A DNA stretch of 64,000 nt. Source: Ceratorhiza oryzae-sativae. Lineage: Eukaryota; Basidiomycota; Agaricomycetes; Cantharellales; Ceratobasidiaceae. Below the pieces are notes generated by a model, which worked only from the letters and a program-made list of their open reading frames with translations, was not told where the DNA came from and searched no databases. Both the position numbers and the translations under genes were made by a program. The stretch is from positions 558,001-622,000 of the forward strand of contig JARWMV010000245.1 of the NCBI GenBank assembly GCA_030998015.1, given 5' to 3'. Below are positions 23,901 to 35,088 of the stretch, one piece after another. Numbering within the stretch: the stretch's first letter is position 1; every line of letters starts with the position of its first letter.

Positions 23901-26900
23901 ACTAGGAAGCTGCAGCGAAAGCTGTGGCCGGTGACCAGCTGCCCTCCCGATGCTTCCATCACTATAGCTCTCGCTCCCGGGACCTGTACCATTCACGCCC
24001 CACAAACTCTTGGGCGATCGCGCCGAGGATAGCTCCTGCGAGAGTGAAAGTGATTGCAAGTGCGACCTCGCGTGGAGCGACTCCGACGAGGCCGCGTGTC
24101 GGAAAAAAAGGCGACGCGATCCTCCAGGGCTCTCAGCCGTGCGCGACCCGGCTCGTCTACGGAACGTTGGGGTGGCTGTAGGCGTGGGAGGTCCCCGGTT
24201 AATGCTATTGGTCTCGACTTCGACACCAGCAGGTTCCTTATCGTCCATGGATCCGCTTTGCTGAAGCTTCGCCTCGTTGATCTGAGCGTACAGATCTGAG
24301 ATGTCACGTAGCGCGTCCTGATAGCGTGAGTTGACAGCGTTGAGCTCCTCAAGCGTCGCAGCATGTTGCTTCCGCAGCCCTTCAAGCTCGGACACGTCCC
24401 CACGGAAACCAAGCCCGTTGGTAGGCATTTCAGTCGCGGGCGTCATAAAGGGCGTGTCGATCCCGGTACCGCTCACCCCATTCACGCCCTCGGCTTCCAG
24501 ACTCTTACGTGCTTTTTCGACACCACCGACGACCCCATTCAATCGCTCTCGCTCCGCGGCCAACCAAACGCGTTCGCGCTCGACCTCGGCCATGCGGGTC
24601 TCGAGATCTTCGACCTTGCGTTCCCGGGCTTCGAGGGTCTTGACCCATTCCTCGCGATCCTTGCGTTCGGCCTCGCGTTCGGCCCGAAGTGTTTCGACGA
24701 GCGAGTCCATCGTTTTGCAACGTTCGCGGGATTCGGCCAGTTCACGCTCAAGCTTCGACATATCCTTACGGAGCGACTCGATGTCTTCATCGTACCGAGC
24801 CAAACGAGCTTCCATCTCCGCAATATAGTGCGCCGAACTTGCCTCGGTCTCCTTGTATTTCGCAGCTCTTTTTGGAGCTCCGAGAGCGTGCTGTCCGAAG
24901 ATGATGCGCTTTCCGTAAACGTTTTGATTTGCTGTTCCAGGTCTCGGACGTATGACTAACGCTAGGTCAGCGACCGTTCGGGCAAAGATTGGAAACGCGT
25001 ACCTCGCGAGAACGTTCCTGGTCGGCCGCCTTGGACAGCCTAACCGGAGTTCTTCGATGTACATGTCAGCCTGGTTGGCTCGTTTCTGTACTTCTTCAAG
25101 CTCCTGTTCTTTGTCCGCTAATTCGTTCTCCGTATGGCGCTGCAGGAAATGAAATAAGGCTTTAAATACTCCCGATTTCATCGGATAGCTCACCACTGCA
25201 GTCCTCTGTAGCGCAATCTGCGTCTCGGCATGCGAAAGCTGCTTCTCGTACTCCTCAATCACAGGTGCAACGATATCCTCATAACGACCCGCTCCGCCAG
25301 TCGCCCCGCCGCGATCCTCCAGTGTGAGCTTGAGTCGAGCAAGCTCCTCTGACGCACTTGTCAACCGTTGCGCATGTCATCATACTCGGTCTGAAGAATC
25401 TGGAGCTCCTGCTCCTTGGCGGCGCGAGCTTCCTCGGCTTCGGTACTCGAGCCACCCGGACCAGCGACAGCACCACCGTCCTTCAGTGCCTTGACCTCGC
25501 GCCGAAGCTTGTTGACCTGACCCTGGAGCCATTCCAAGTCTTCCCAGCCTTCCTCCTTTTCCTTGATCTCTGCCCGATTCTTGATATTCCGTGCGCGGTT
25601 CGCGTACTTGAGCGTGTTGATCGTTTCGGCAGCATTATACTCCGCCGGACTGACACAAGCTATCATGAGAGTGTGCGCGTTACCGCCAAGCGAGTCTTGG
25701 AGCAACCGGGTGAGCTTAGAGTCACGATAGGCACATGAACGTGTCCGCCCAGCGTCTTGCTCTTGCTAGGATCGCCCAGAGCTGAGATAACATTTCCTAA
25801 TGCGAGCAGACCACCGTTGATGGAAATGCCTTCCTTGACACGATCACCTTGGGCGGCTGTGCGTTTGAGCTACGTATGACCGCACCAAGTTAGAAAGCTT
25901 CGACCCGATTGACGAGCCACTTACACGTTCGCTTCCTGCCAGATCTACGAAATGGAACTTGGATACGACGGTTGACCATTCCCCGGGGTTGCCAGCAGGC
26001 TTTTCATCATCGTCAGGAGTACCGGGGCGATTGGCAGATCGCATGCCGAGTGCGCTTGCCGGGCGAATGCCACTTCCACGACCCATTGCCGCAGCAAAAG
26101 AAGGAGTAGCAGGGCGACCAAAGGTGGGAGATCCAACACGACCGGAGCCATTGGCACTGCCAGCAAACATCGAACCAGGGCGTGCAAGTCGTGAGGGTGA
26201 AGGGAGTGGCGATGTTCGGCCCGATACACCCGCAGAGGGGGCTTGGAGAGAAGATCGGGGCAAAGGAGCTGTGCCAGTATACTTTTTCTGTACGAGCGTG
26301 AGGGAAAAAATGGCATGAGAGCGAGATGACTGGGCGTTCATGTCCGTCTCGTTTGTACGGCGGAGTGATGTTCCTTGGCGGATAAGCCTATGTGCCGGTC
26401 AGCATGATTCAACTTGAAAAACGAGAGTACATACCCAAGTACGTCCGATGCGCTCTTGACGGGCACCTCGCGTAGGCCGCCCCAGATGATGTTACCCTCC
26501 TTGTCCTCGCGGATCTGGACTTCACGACGGGCGCCCGACGAGTCCTCAACACCCAACAAGTCAATCAAGTCTTCGTTGTAGAGTTCGATAAAGCTGCCCT
26601 TGAGGGTATACTGCCATCCTGCTCCGCGCTCCTCCTTGAGCTCGCGCGCCTTGGCAAATATCGTCGACACCGCGCGGGGGATGATCCCCATCCCGTTGTT
26701 GGGATCGTTCGGGTCAGCATCAAGGTCGACACCAGACATCGTATACGTCTTGCCAGAAGATGTTTGCCCATAGGCCAAAATCGTGCAGTTGAACCCCTGG
26801 ATGAAACGCTCGACGAGGGGCGCCGCCGTCGTAGTGAACATCTGATGTTGGGTCGTTTGCTGCCCATGCGCCTGGTCAAACGTAAACACCTGTTTTTTCG

Positions 26901-27117
26901 GTGGCTGGGCCGTCGCAGCGACGCTCGCAGTTGGATTTCCCGACGCGGCGGCGGCGCTGACACCATCGACGGCGACAGAGGTGGGGGTGAGCGCGTGGAC
27001 AACGGTGCGCTGAAAACGCGCAGGGATATGCGTCAAGTCGTGTTCGGTACTTGGTCGGATGCGGACCGCGACCTGCACAGAGACCGCGCCGCCGCTGGAG
27101 CTGGCACTGGGGGCCAT
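20934..27117 (-). CDS. long kinesin, KIF4/chromokinesin-type, frame disrupted in tail
   Basis: The N-terminal motor starts [20 protein letters not shown]. It has the P-loop [11 protein letters not shown], switch [12 protein letters not shown], switch [14 protein letters not shown] and the neck region [20 protein letters not shown], which is typical of kinesin-4 (KIF4/KIF21). A low-complexity insert of about 104 residues sits between switch I and switch II (25972-26284). A very long coiled coil follows, ending [13 protein letters not shown] at 20934-20936. Overall length is about 1,800-1,900 residues. The tail has repeated Glu-His-Ala units. The frame breaks without splice sites near 24,862 and at least three times in 23,040-23,150; each break but one is mended by one added G or C. 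The frame around 23,530-23,780 is also unclear. Assembly error is likelier than a pseudogene. Predicted role: plus-end microtubule motor in spindle or transport. Confidence 0.88.
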
Positions 27118-27259
27118 CGTCGTACAACAAGAAATGGAGAAAAGAAACAAAACACAATTTCCCCCCGGCTCAACCGGCCACACATCACCACGCGCCGTTG
27201 CAAATTTGATTAGTCATATCACAGCGCTTCCCAATTCAGTACACTGTATGCATGCCACT

Positions 27260-29148
27260 TTAGGCGGTTGCTTTCCCGTTCGAGTGCATATCCACCACCT
27301 TGACTATCGCACGCGCATCGACGCATCGCCCATCGCCCTCTCTCAACGCCGCCGCATATTGCCTCACAATGTCTCTATCGAGTTCAGCCCACTTTTGCAA
27401 CCGCTTCATCGACTTGGGGTCCAGATCAATCGCCGTTAACAACGGCATCGACACGTCTCGCTCTGGATTTTCGAAGGTCCCCGCGCCTTCCATCTGCCCA
27501 GGCGGAAACCGGAGCATGATGGAGCAATCCTTGAAGGTCGCGCTCATAAGGTAGCTCGTCAACCAGTACTGGAGGTTCTCTTCCTGAGGGTGGGCCGAGT
27601 CATATTGCCCCTCTGTCCCAACATAGGGCCCGTGCTTGATATATTCTTCGACAAACTTGACCCAGTCGGCTAGCGAGGGCTCGTCTTCGCCCTCTGCGAT
27701 CGGTGGTACTAGTCCAAACGCCGGGACATGCTTGGCCTCCCTCCAGAGCTTCTCTACGCCTTCGATATCCAATGCGTCAAGCGAACGCATAAGAGTTGAC
27801 AGTGTGCCCAGCAAAGTCGAACCATGCAACATGGGAGCAATTGCGTCGACAAATGCTTGCCTCGTTCCATCTTTGCCTTCTGCTGGTGTCAAAAACATCG
27901 ACAATTGATCAAAGTGAGGGTCCTAGCCTATATTCAACACCAATACAACATGGCTGGCTTGATTCACTAGGCTTACCGACTTGGGCTTCAGAGTCTTGCC
28001 ATGCACAAAGACCTTCAGGTTATTGATCGTGCCGTCGCTCTTGACCCACGTATCCCACAAAGCTCCAATCGCCTTTCGAATCCTGTCCTCCTGTCCCGAA
28101 AATAAGTCGAGCGGGCAGTAACCTGCGCTTTCCTTCCCAGATCGAGATCCGTGATAACCATGCATACAAAACCGACATCTCGAGAGCTTGTAAGGGGCAG
28201 TTTCGGGACTGAGGTGGGTCGGGTTGGGAAGGAACCCCCACTTGGGCTACGCAAAAACGCCCCTATCAATACCAGCCCTCGACACTAAGAAAAAAAGAAC
28301 CTTGATTTCCACAGCCCAACCCTCCCATCCAACCAAGTCGTCGGCCAGAACAGCCTTTCGCCGCTCCAAATCAATCCCGTCTACCCTCCTCCGGGCGGCA
28401 GGCCTCGCTTTCTCCCCGATCCTCGCGAGTTCCTCGACCCATCTCCTACCCACGCGCGCACTCTCTAATCGCGGCAAAAAACACAACGGGACCAATCGGG
28501 AGGTCACCCGCGTCTGGAACGCAATGGTCGGATCGTCGGGTTGTTCATTTTCAGTCGGAAAATCAGGATTCAGATCCTCCCAATCACTGTCCGAGTCTTC
28601 GTCCAAACGGACATTCGAGCCAGACCGACCGAGGAGTAAAGAGCGAGTCGAATGCGCACTCCTGACACTCCTCAGACTCTCGTTCGACCCACGCCCTTTG
28701 ATTTTTTGCTCTTGATCCTCTGCGATCTCCAGAGGCTTAGAGATGGCGCCTTTTTCATCACCACATCCGAATTGCCAACCCCGATCTCTTTGTGCTCTTC
28801 AGGCCCCGGGGCCGCGCGGACTGACTTGCGTAGCCTCAACACCGAATTCGAATACACCCGATGTGGTGGCCCGCGATACGAAAACACGATGGTGGCTCCA
28901 CCCTCGGAGATGTACTTCCAGTGCCTAGGGTGAGTGGAGGAAAGGTTGGGCAAACGACCGCTATCTCCCCACGGTTCATAATGGCCTTGAACAGGTGACC
29001 ATGGGGCAGAGTCAGGATCCATGGCTGATGTCGGCGGGGCAGAAGGTTGTCCTACGAAGATAGACGAAGCAACCGAGGGAGGGTCGGCGATGCCGGCGCT
29101 ATCGCCAGTCAGATGACGCTCATCATGATCCATGTGTTGGCCGTTCAT
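27260..29148 (-). CDS. IPK1: inositol-pentakisphosphate 2-kinase
   Basis: ATG 29148 begins a disordered leader. The kinase N-lobe follows in WKYISEGGATIVFSYRGPPH and RVYSNSVLRLRKSVRA. Further exons give FQTRVTSRLVPLCFLPRLES, WEGWAVEIKPKWGFLPNPTH (the family's EIKPK-x-GFLP motif), CRFCMHGYHG and GYCPLDLFSGQEDRIRKAI. The last exon carries LTSYLMSATFKDCSIMLRF (the KDCSI motif) and ends at TAA 27260-27262. The enzyme makes InsP6 from InsP5, a cofactor of mRNA export. The stretch linking the second and third conserved blocks near 28,700-28,750 needs either a short 44-nt intron or a frame correction; I prefer the intron but it is unproven. Confidence 0.85.
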
Positions 29149-29669
29149 CCTAGCTCAAATCTCAGAAACCTCGAGGCGACAGACTCTTGCTCGATTTGTA
29201 TAGACTTCTCGTTTTTGACCTGTGTAGTGGGTGGGTCCTAATCAAAGAGAACCTTGCATACGTACACGTACCCGTCCAATCGGCGGCCTAACTGGCTTTC
29301 TCCTTCAAGTCCTCGGAGCAGCGCAGAACGCGTGCAATCAATTCTCAACGAGGTCTAGTCGACCGCCACAAGGGTTACGGGGTTCGCTGTCCTGTTCTCG
29401 TCGTGGTCGAGGTGAGAGATTGGGGTGGTGCTCTGCTCTTTATCGCGAGCTCGCCAGCTAGACTAGACCAAACTGGCCGAGGGGGGAGGGGAGCGTGATA
29501 CGGGCGCCTATCGCCCACGCCAAGTCCTGTGTCTATTTTTTACAGCAGCTCGTGGTGCACGAGCACAGCTTTCGACATGTTTACGCATTTTACTTCATTC
29601 GCTAACACTAGACAGTATTCATTTCATTGTTCTTTTTCTCACAACTGTCGTTCTGCCTTTTTGTTTCGA
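29149..29669. other. intergenic (IPK1 promoter / aminotransferase 3' flank)
   Basis: About 520 bp between two minus-strand genes. No coding exon recognised. Confidence 0.4.
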
Positions 29670-32648
29670 TCAGTGATTTGTACCAGGGAAGTGGCCCTCG
29701 ACGGGGCTCTTGATAAGATCGATACCGATGCCTTTCATGCCTTCGTGCTTTGCGCGGTGCATCACGCGCTCGATCGCATCCAAACCTGTTGAGACGTCGG
29801 CGGCCCGTTAATGTCAAATAGCCCCGAGCGAAACTCAGAGAAGAGAACCCTCACCCTTGTCGAGATCCTCGAGTGGAGGTCCAAACGAAATACGTACGAA
29901 ATGATGGCACGGAGACGAAAACAAGTCCCGGCGGTGCGCCGGGTTGATTTCGAAAAAGATGCCTATGGGCGCATATATTAAACTCTATATGTTAAAACAC
30001 TAGAACACGCAATTACTCACCTGGAACGACAATCGTCTTCTCCTTCAACAATTCTTCGAAGAACGTCTATCCAAATAAACTTCAAATCCAATCCGAACTC
30101 GCGAGATAATCACATGACTCACGAGTCCATCATTGAGTGGTGCAGGCAACGCACGCAAATCAAGCCATATGTAGAACGTCGCTTGCGGTGGAATCGCAAC
30201 CGGAAGCCCGATCTTCTCGAGTCGGGCCAATACATGATCTCGCTTCATCCGGAAATGCTTTTGCAACGCCAGCTGCGAGACATTCCTTCAATTCCAAAAC
30301 AACTCGCCATTAAACTCTCCACGACTGACCTTTTCCTTTTCCACGTGCGCTGGGTCAAGGAAGGGGATCGCCGCGAGTTGCAGGCTGGAAAGATAAGATG
30401 CAGATCAGAAATTCGATCGGGTCGGAGTGGCTGGATGGCCCGAATCCACTCACGGGTGATTCGCACCACCGTCGAGGAAGGATCCTGGAGAACGCCTCAG
30501 TCAGTCCACTTGTCCGCCGGCGCGATAGAGTTGAAAAAAATATATGCCCATACCAGACTGGGATAGGGCTGAAATGAGGTTCTTGGGGCCAACAACCCAG
30601 CAGACTCGCCACCCTGGCAGTCGCCAGTTTTTGGTAAGCCCATCAATGAGCACTACTGCGTCCTGGAAGAAGTGTATGATAAAGTGTCCGACACAGTCAA
30701 GAGGAAACGCCTAACGTCGTCTACATCTGTATACGAATATGACGTTTCAATGATGGGCTGGATAATATTAGCTAACCGGTACTTGCCGTTAACATAAGCA
30801 GCCCCCGAGATCGACTTGCCATCCTGTTCGCCGCCTTCGTTGTAAATGTACCATGAGTAAAACTACAATCACATTCAACGCCGATCAATCCCACGCCAAA
30901 ACCTGAAACACACCTCGTCCAAAACGACTGTGCAATGGTGTTTGGACAAATTCACCAGCTCCTTGAGTTCGTCACCCGCAATGACCTGACCCGTCGGATT
31001 ACGTGGATTCGAAGCAACAATGACCTGGAGACCTTGCGAGCTGATATCGTGCTGAGATACACCACCCGTCAGAGAGAGAGAGAAGAAAAACCACGGCTAC
31101 GGAGAGCGACAGATAGACTTGTTTCAGACCTTGGCTTGGTTGATATCAATCTTGTACCGGGACTGTGATAGATGAGCGTCGGGCGTTGCCTTCAATGGAT
31201 TTCATTGACGCTTACCTCCGGAGTAAGCCTTGAGAATGATTCCGCGTTAATCGTGGATCAAGCACGAAATGAAAAAAAAAGACGCTTACGCCGTGGGGAT
31301 CGGGACTAGCCGCTTGAAAACGCTCAGGACCTCGCTGTAAGTCGTATACTCAGGCACTTGGTATCCACAATACCTATAATGAAGCATCAAAAAAATCCCG
31401 ACAGAACTCTAACCAACGGGGAATCGATCCGTACACATCACCAACGACCGCAGCAACCCGCGAGAGACCGGCACGACCACCAGGCACAATACACCTATCC
31501 GAGAAACAGGACTCAGAACAAAGGGAGAAAATTCATACATCCTGTTCGGAACACACGCACACATTCTCGTGGGTGTATTGGCTCGCTTTGCCCTGCCGGT
31601 ACGTCTGATTGTAGAGATTCGCCACTGCCTTGCGAAGTTCCTTGACACCTACACAATCGTAACATTTTTTTTTTCTCAGGCCATGTCGAAAAAAAATAAA
31701 AATAGAAGAAAGCGGAAGCTAGTACGCACCGGTCGTAGGCGCGTATTCGAGAGAATCATGGGGGAGCGATACACTCTGTGGGCGAACCGGCGCATCGGGG
31801 ATATCGCCGACCTAGCACCCGAAAAAAAAATACAAACAGACGATCAGATCGACGAGATCGACAGGATTCGCACTATCTCCACACTCACCTCAGGTGCTCC
31901 CTGGCCTGCCCGGGCGATCCGAGTCTAAAGGTAAGCTATCAACTTCGTCTTCCACGCCGTAATGACAACTCGCCCAGGTTCGCCCACTCAGGGTTGCCGT
32001 ATACGAAGCCGTTGGCCATTGCGCTATGAAAAATTACCGAGTTCGAATGGCATCTCGAGTGTGCGTTGATGAACTTACCGATCGGTACAATAGATAACAC
32101 CCGTGCTTCCTGGATGCTGAATACCTGGTACAGTCTCTTCGTCTGGGTTGACCGTCTGGGGCATGCCCTTGGGCGCATGACCCGGGTAAGACCTGAAGAT
32201 CTACGACAGAACAAGCTCGGTAAGGTGAACAAATGGGAATGTCCAAGAAACACACACACACCTGGTGGGCTTCGCTATTCTTCTCATTCCTCCGCTTGAC
32301 AATCAAATCGTGGACAAAATCTATTTACCAAAGCAAAGGAAGCAATTCCACCCCCCCGCCGAAGAATGAGAAATATTAACCAAAGATGGAAAGCGCCAAA
32401 CCTTGAGATGCAGAGGCGTTGGGGAGTGACGACCCGGACTCGGGCGGCCAGACTCGGGAGCTTCGAGCGTTGATGGCATCTCGCGAGCGGGAGCTGTTTC
32501 GGCTGGACTGGGTGTTTGGTCTTGGGCGTTTCGTGTGGCGCGTTGTCTTGCCGTTCCCTCGAACGCGATGAGCCGCGGGGGTGAAGGAGCTTCTGCAGCA
32601 GCGACGGCAGTTTGGAACGACGGGAAACCAACCCACTCTGCTGAGCAT
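29670..32648 (-). CDS. PLP-dependent aminotransferase class I/II
   Basis: Many exons. The proposed first exon (ATG 32648, MLSRVGWFPVVPNCRRCCRS) is Arg-rich and could be a mitochondrial signal. Then come FVHDLIVKRRNEKNSEAH, IFRSYPGHAPKGMPQTVNPD, GFVYGNPEWANLG, DSLEYAPTTG and ELR-AVANLYNQTYR. The PLP-domain motif SNPRNPTGQVIAGDELKEL binds cofactor. The Schiff-base Lys is in LIDGLTKNWRLPGWRVCWVV. The C-terminal domain has AIPPQATFYIWLDLRALPAP and FVRISFGPPLEDLDKGLDAI. The stop is TGA 29670-29672. This is fold-type I; the LTKNWRLPGWR context is shared by kynurenine/aromatic and ACC-synthase-like aminotransferases in fungi, so the amino-acid substrate is open. First-exon choice is the weakest part. 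Confidence 0.8.
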
Positions 32649-33420
32649 CGGTGGGCGCAGCGCGCGTCACCTTATATGCGATGCGCGTCACATTGGGCAG
32701 AGGGCTACCATCGATATCGGCCAGGCCACTCCTCTTCTTGCCATGGCCAGAGGTGCCTAATTATACACTCTGCACGTGGCCAAGTGTTCAATTGGTGCTA
32801 GATACATAGCATTTCCCTGGCGGCGTTCCTATCTTTTGCTAGAGTTCACTCGAAAATAGTTTAGCATACGCATATAACCGGCTCGGCGCAATATAATACT
32901 GCTGCACGAGGCCAGCACAGAGCCACAAGAACGCAAGGGACGGGCGTATGCGTCCGGCATTGTCGCCCACGATGCTCTGTGGGCGGTAATCATCGATTAC
33001 CCTGATAGGCTGGTGTCATATAGCGAGATATAGGAACTGGCCAGTAGGACTCGTCCATACAGATGATGATATTGATTGATGCCACATAATCCTGACGGAA
33101 AACTACATCCCAGAAGTTGGGTGGATGGGTGGACGACTACAAGAATATGCCGGGGTTATAAGAGACATACACGAAACAGAGGTGAAAGAGATGGGGACGT
33201 GCATGACGAAAAAGAATAAAGAGAACGAAGCAACAACAAAAGCTGGGAGGGGCGAAAACAGAGAGATAAGATAAGGAAGTGTCCATAAAAGGCCAAAGCC
33301 TGAGTACATGTTAGTCCGTTTTCAGTCAGCAAGAAAGAGGTGAGCACGAATGAAGATGGCAGCGCCAGAAGAAGAAATGTCGAACGACGAGAGAGGAAGA
33401 GAGTAAACATTAGGAATCTT
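32649..33420. other. intergenic with purine/pyrimidine-skewed tract
   Basis: About 770 bp. At 33,170-33,410 the plus strand is strongly purine-rich (the minus, transcribed strand CT-rich). This is probably the 3' UTR of the Zn2Cys6 gene or a CT-type promoter tract for the aminotransferase. No coding exon recognised. Confidence 0.4.
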
Positions 33421-35088
33421 CTATTGCGCCAGAGCGTTTCGCTGGTCGCTGAATGCCATAATCACAGGTTGATCGTCGGCATGTGTTTCCGTCCAGTCGC
33501 GCAGCGGAGCCTCGCCGTCGAACTCGAGGAGCGTGGGCAGCATTGATGTGGGTTTGCTGTCCTGATGGGCAAACTGAAACGTGCCTTGTTGGGTCGCGGG
33601 ATCATTTGATGTCCAAGCGTGCTCAAACCGCTCGGGGGTGATGGGTGTCGACGAGGACGAGACATCGCTCAGGCTGTAGTGGATAGTTTGAATTTCCTGA
33701 AGCGGATAATCAACCGGCGGGGAGTGAGACTCGTCGTTGTTACCGATGCCGGAGTGAGAAGGCGTATGACTAGGGTGCTGGTCAGTGTATGGCTAGCGTA
33801 GAATAGGCTTCGTGTACATACTCGGCCATGTGCGAAGCATCTAGCGTGGGGTTCCAGACACTTGCGGGTTGTGCTTCGTGCAAGAAGGCGTCTTGGGCAT
33901 ACCGGTTCCCGATCTGGGGCATCGATTGAGCATAGCGAAGAGCGGATTCGGAAGAGGTAGCACGCTGGTGGCTAGCCCTCGAGGAGGTAGCATAGTGCAG
34001 GTTCAGGTTGCCGTTGCTGAGAGTCGGAAGGGCAATTCCGGTGCGGGTAGTGGCAACGTTGCGTTCCCGATATGTTGGCGGAGAAGGAGGAAGAACAGAC
34101 GCCTGGCTCGCAGGGGAATCACTGTCAGACCTCCTTGCTCGGCTCGCCTGGTGGGAAGTGCCAGGTTGGGCGAGCTTGCTTTGTTCGCTGGATGGTGGGT
34201 CTTGGGCGATTTCGGACGAGGAGCGGCGACTGGACGAGCTGGCTGGCGAATCGGCACGGTTATGTGTGGCGTTTTCAGACGGGTTGCCAGCCAGATAGTC
34301 GACCGAGTCGTCCATGTCGGCCTGTGATGTGCGACGGCCGGTCTTGTTGGGGCCTCGCATGCGGCGCTCCTTGGCATACTCGCAGATGTGACCTCGGGCC
34401 TGGCAACGCTGGCAAGTAGGCCGAGCACCGTTGCACTATCGCAAACATGTTTAGCACGCAGGTACGGGGGTGCTAGGGTGCTAGATCATATTTACCTTGG
34501 CCTTGCGCTCCCTGCATTTCTCGCAGGCCTGGTTAGTGCGCTGACGCTTGGTGGGGGTCGGGCTGCGTAGGAAGAATGCGGCCGCACCGGACGCGTCCTG
34601 GTTGAACGGCTGCCAGGAGACGAGGTTCCACGGGTTCTCCTCCTTGGGCTCGACGTGCGAGTAGGCGACGCTGTGCGGGCGGCCGAGCGCGGCGGGCGTA
34701 TATGCGCGCGCACCGGATGGGGCGTGGTGGGACGAGTGCATCGACGGAAGCGCGAGCGAGCCCATCGAGCCACGCGAGCCACGGTTGAACTTGGCGATGT
34801 CGAGCTCGGGGTGGGCGAGGACGTCCTGGGTGGGGAACGACGCGGTGCTCCAGGGTGAGCTGGCGCCCGAGGCGGAGACCGGCGATCCGCCACGGGCGTC
34901 GGTGGCGACGGGTGGGGCAAGGCGTGCTGGTGGGGGTGATGGTGATGATGGTGGTGCTGGGCCTGCTCGGGCTCGAACGCGGGCGGGCGCGACATGGGGT
35001 GCTCGGGGAGCGCCACGAGCGGGGCGGGGGGCCAGTCGAAGAGCTGGCTGTAGGGCTGGTCGATGTGCTCGTATGCTTGCGCGTTCAT
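33421..35088 (-). CDS. Zn2Cys6 transcription factor, apparent 1-nt frameshift
   Basis: ATG 35088 opens MNAQAYEHIDQPYSQLFDW, leading to a His tract (HHHHHHHPHQH). In a different frame without an obvious intron the protein goes on VATDARGGSPVSASGASSP and TPTKRQRTNQACEKCRERKAK. The intron after KAK splits the binuclear zinc cluster, which continues CNGARPTCQRCQARGHICEY. All six Cys are present. The C-terminal region is Ser-rich and disordered, ending MAFSDQRNALAQ-stop at 33421-33423. The frame change near 34,920 is mended by one extra G or C. It is most likely a DNA-binding regulator. The zinc cluster is internal rather than N-terminal, unlike the classic Gal4 layout, and no fungal TF middle-homology domain is seen. 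Targets cannot be inferred. Confidence 0.8.

Noticed and set aside
28700..28760. Possible single-base frameshift in IPK1
   Set aside because: A 44-nt intron with GT...AG ends gives the same frame, so it was not counted with the other frame breaks.
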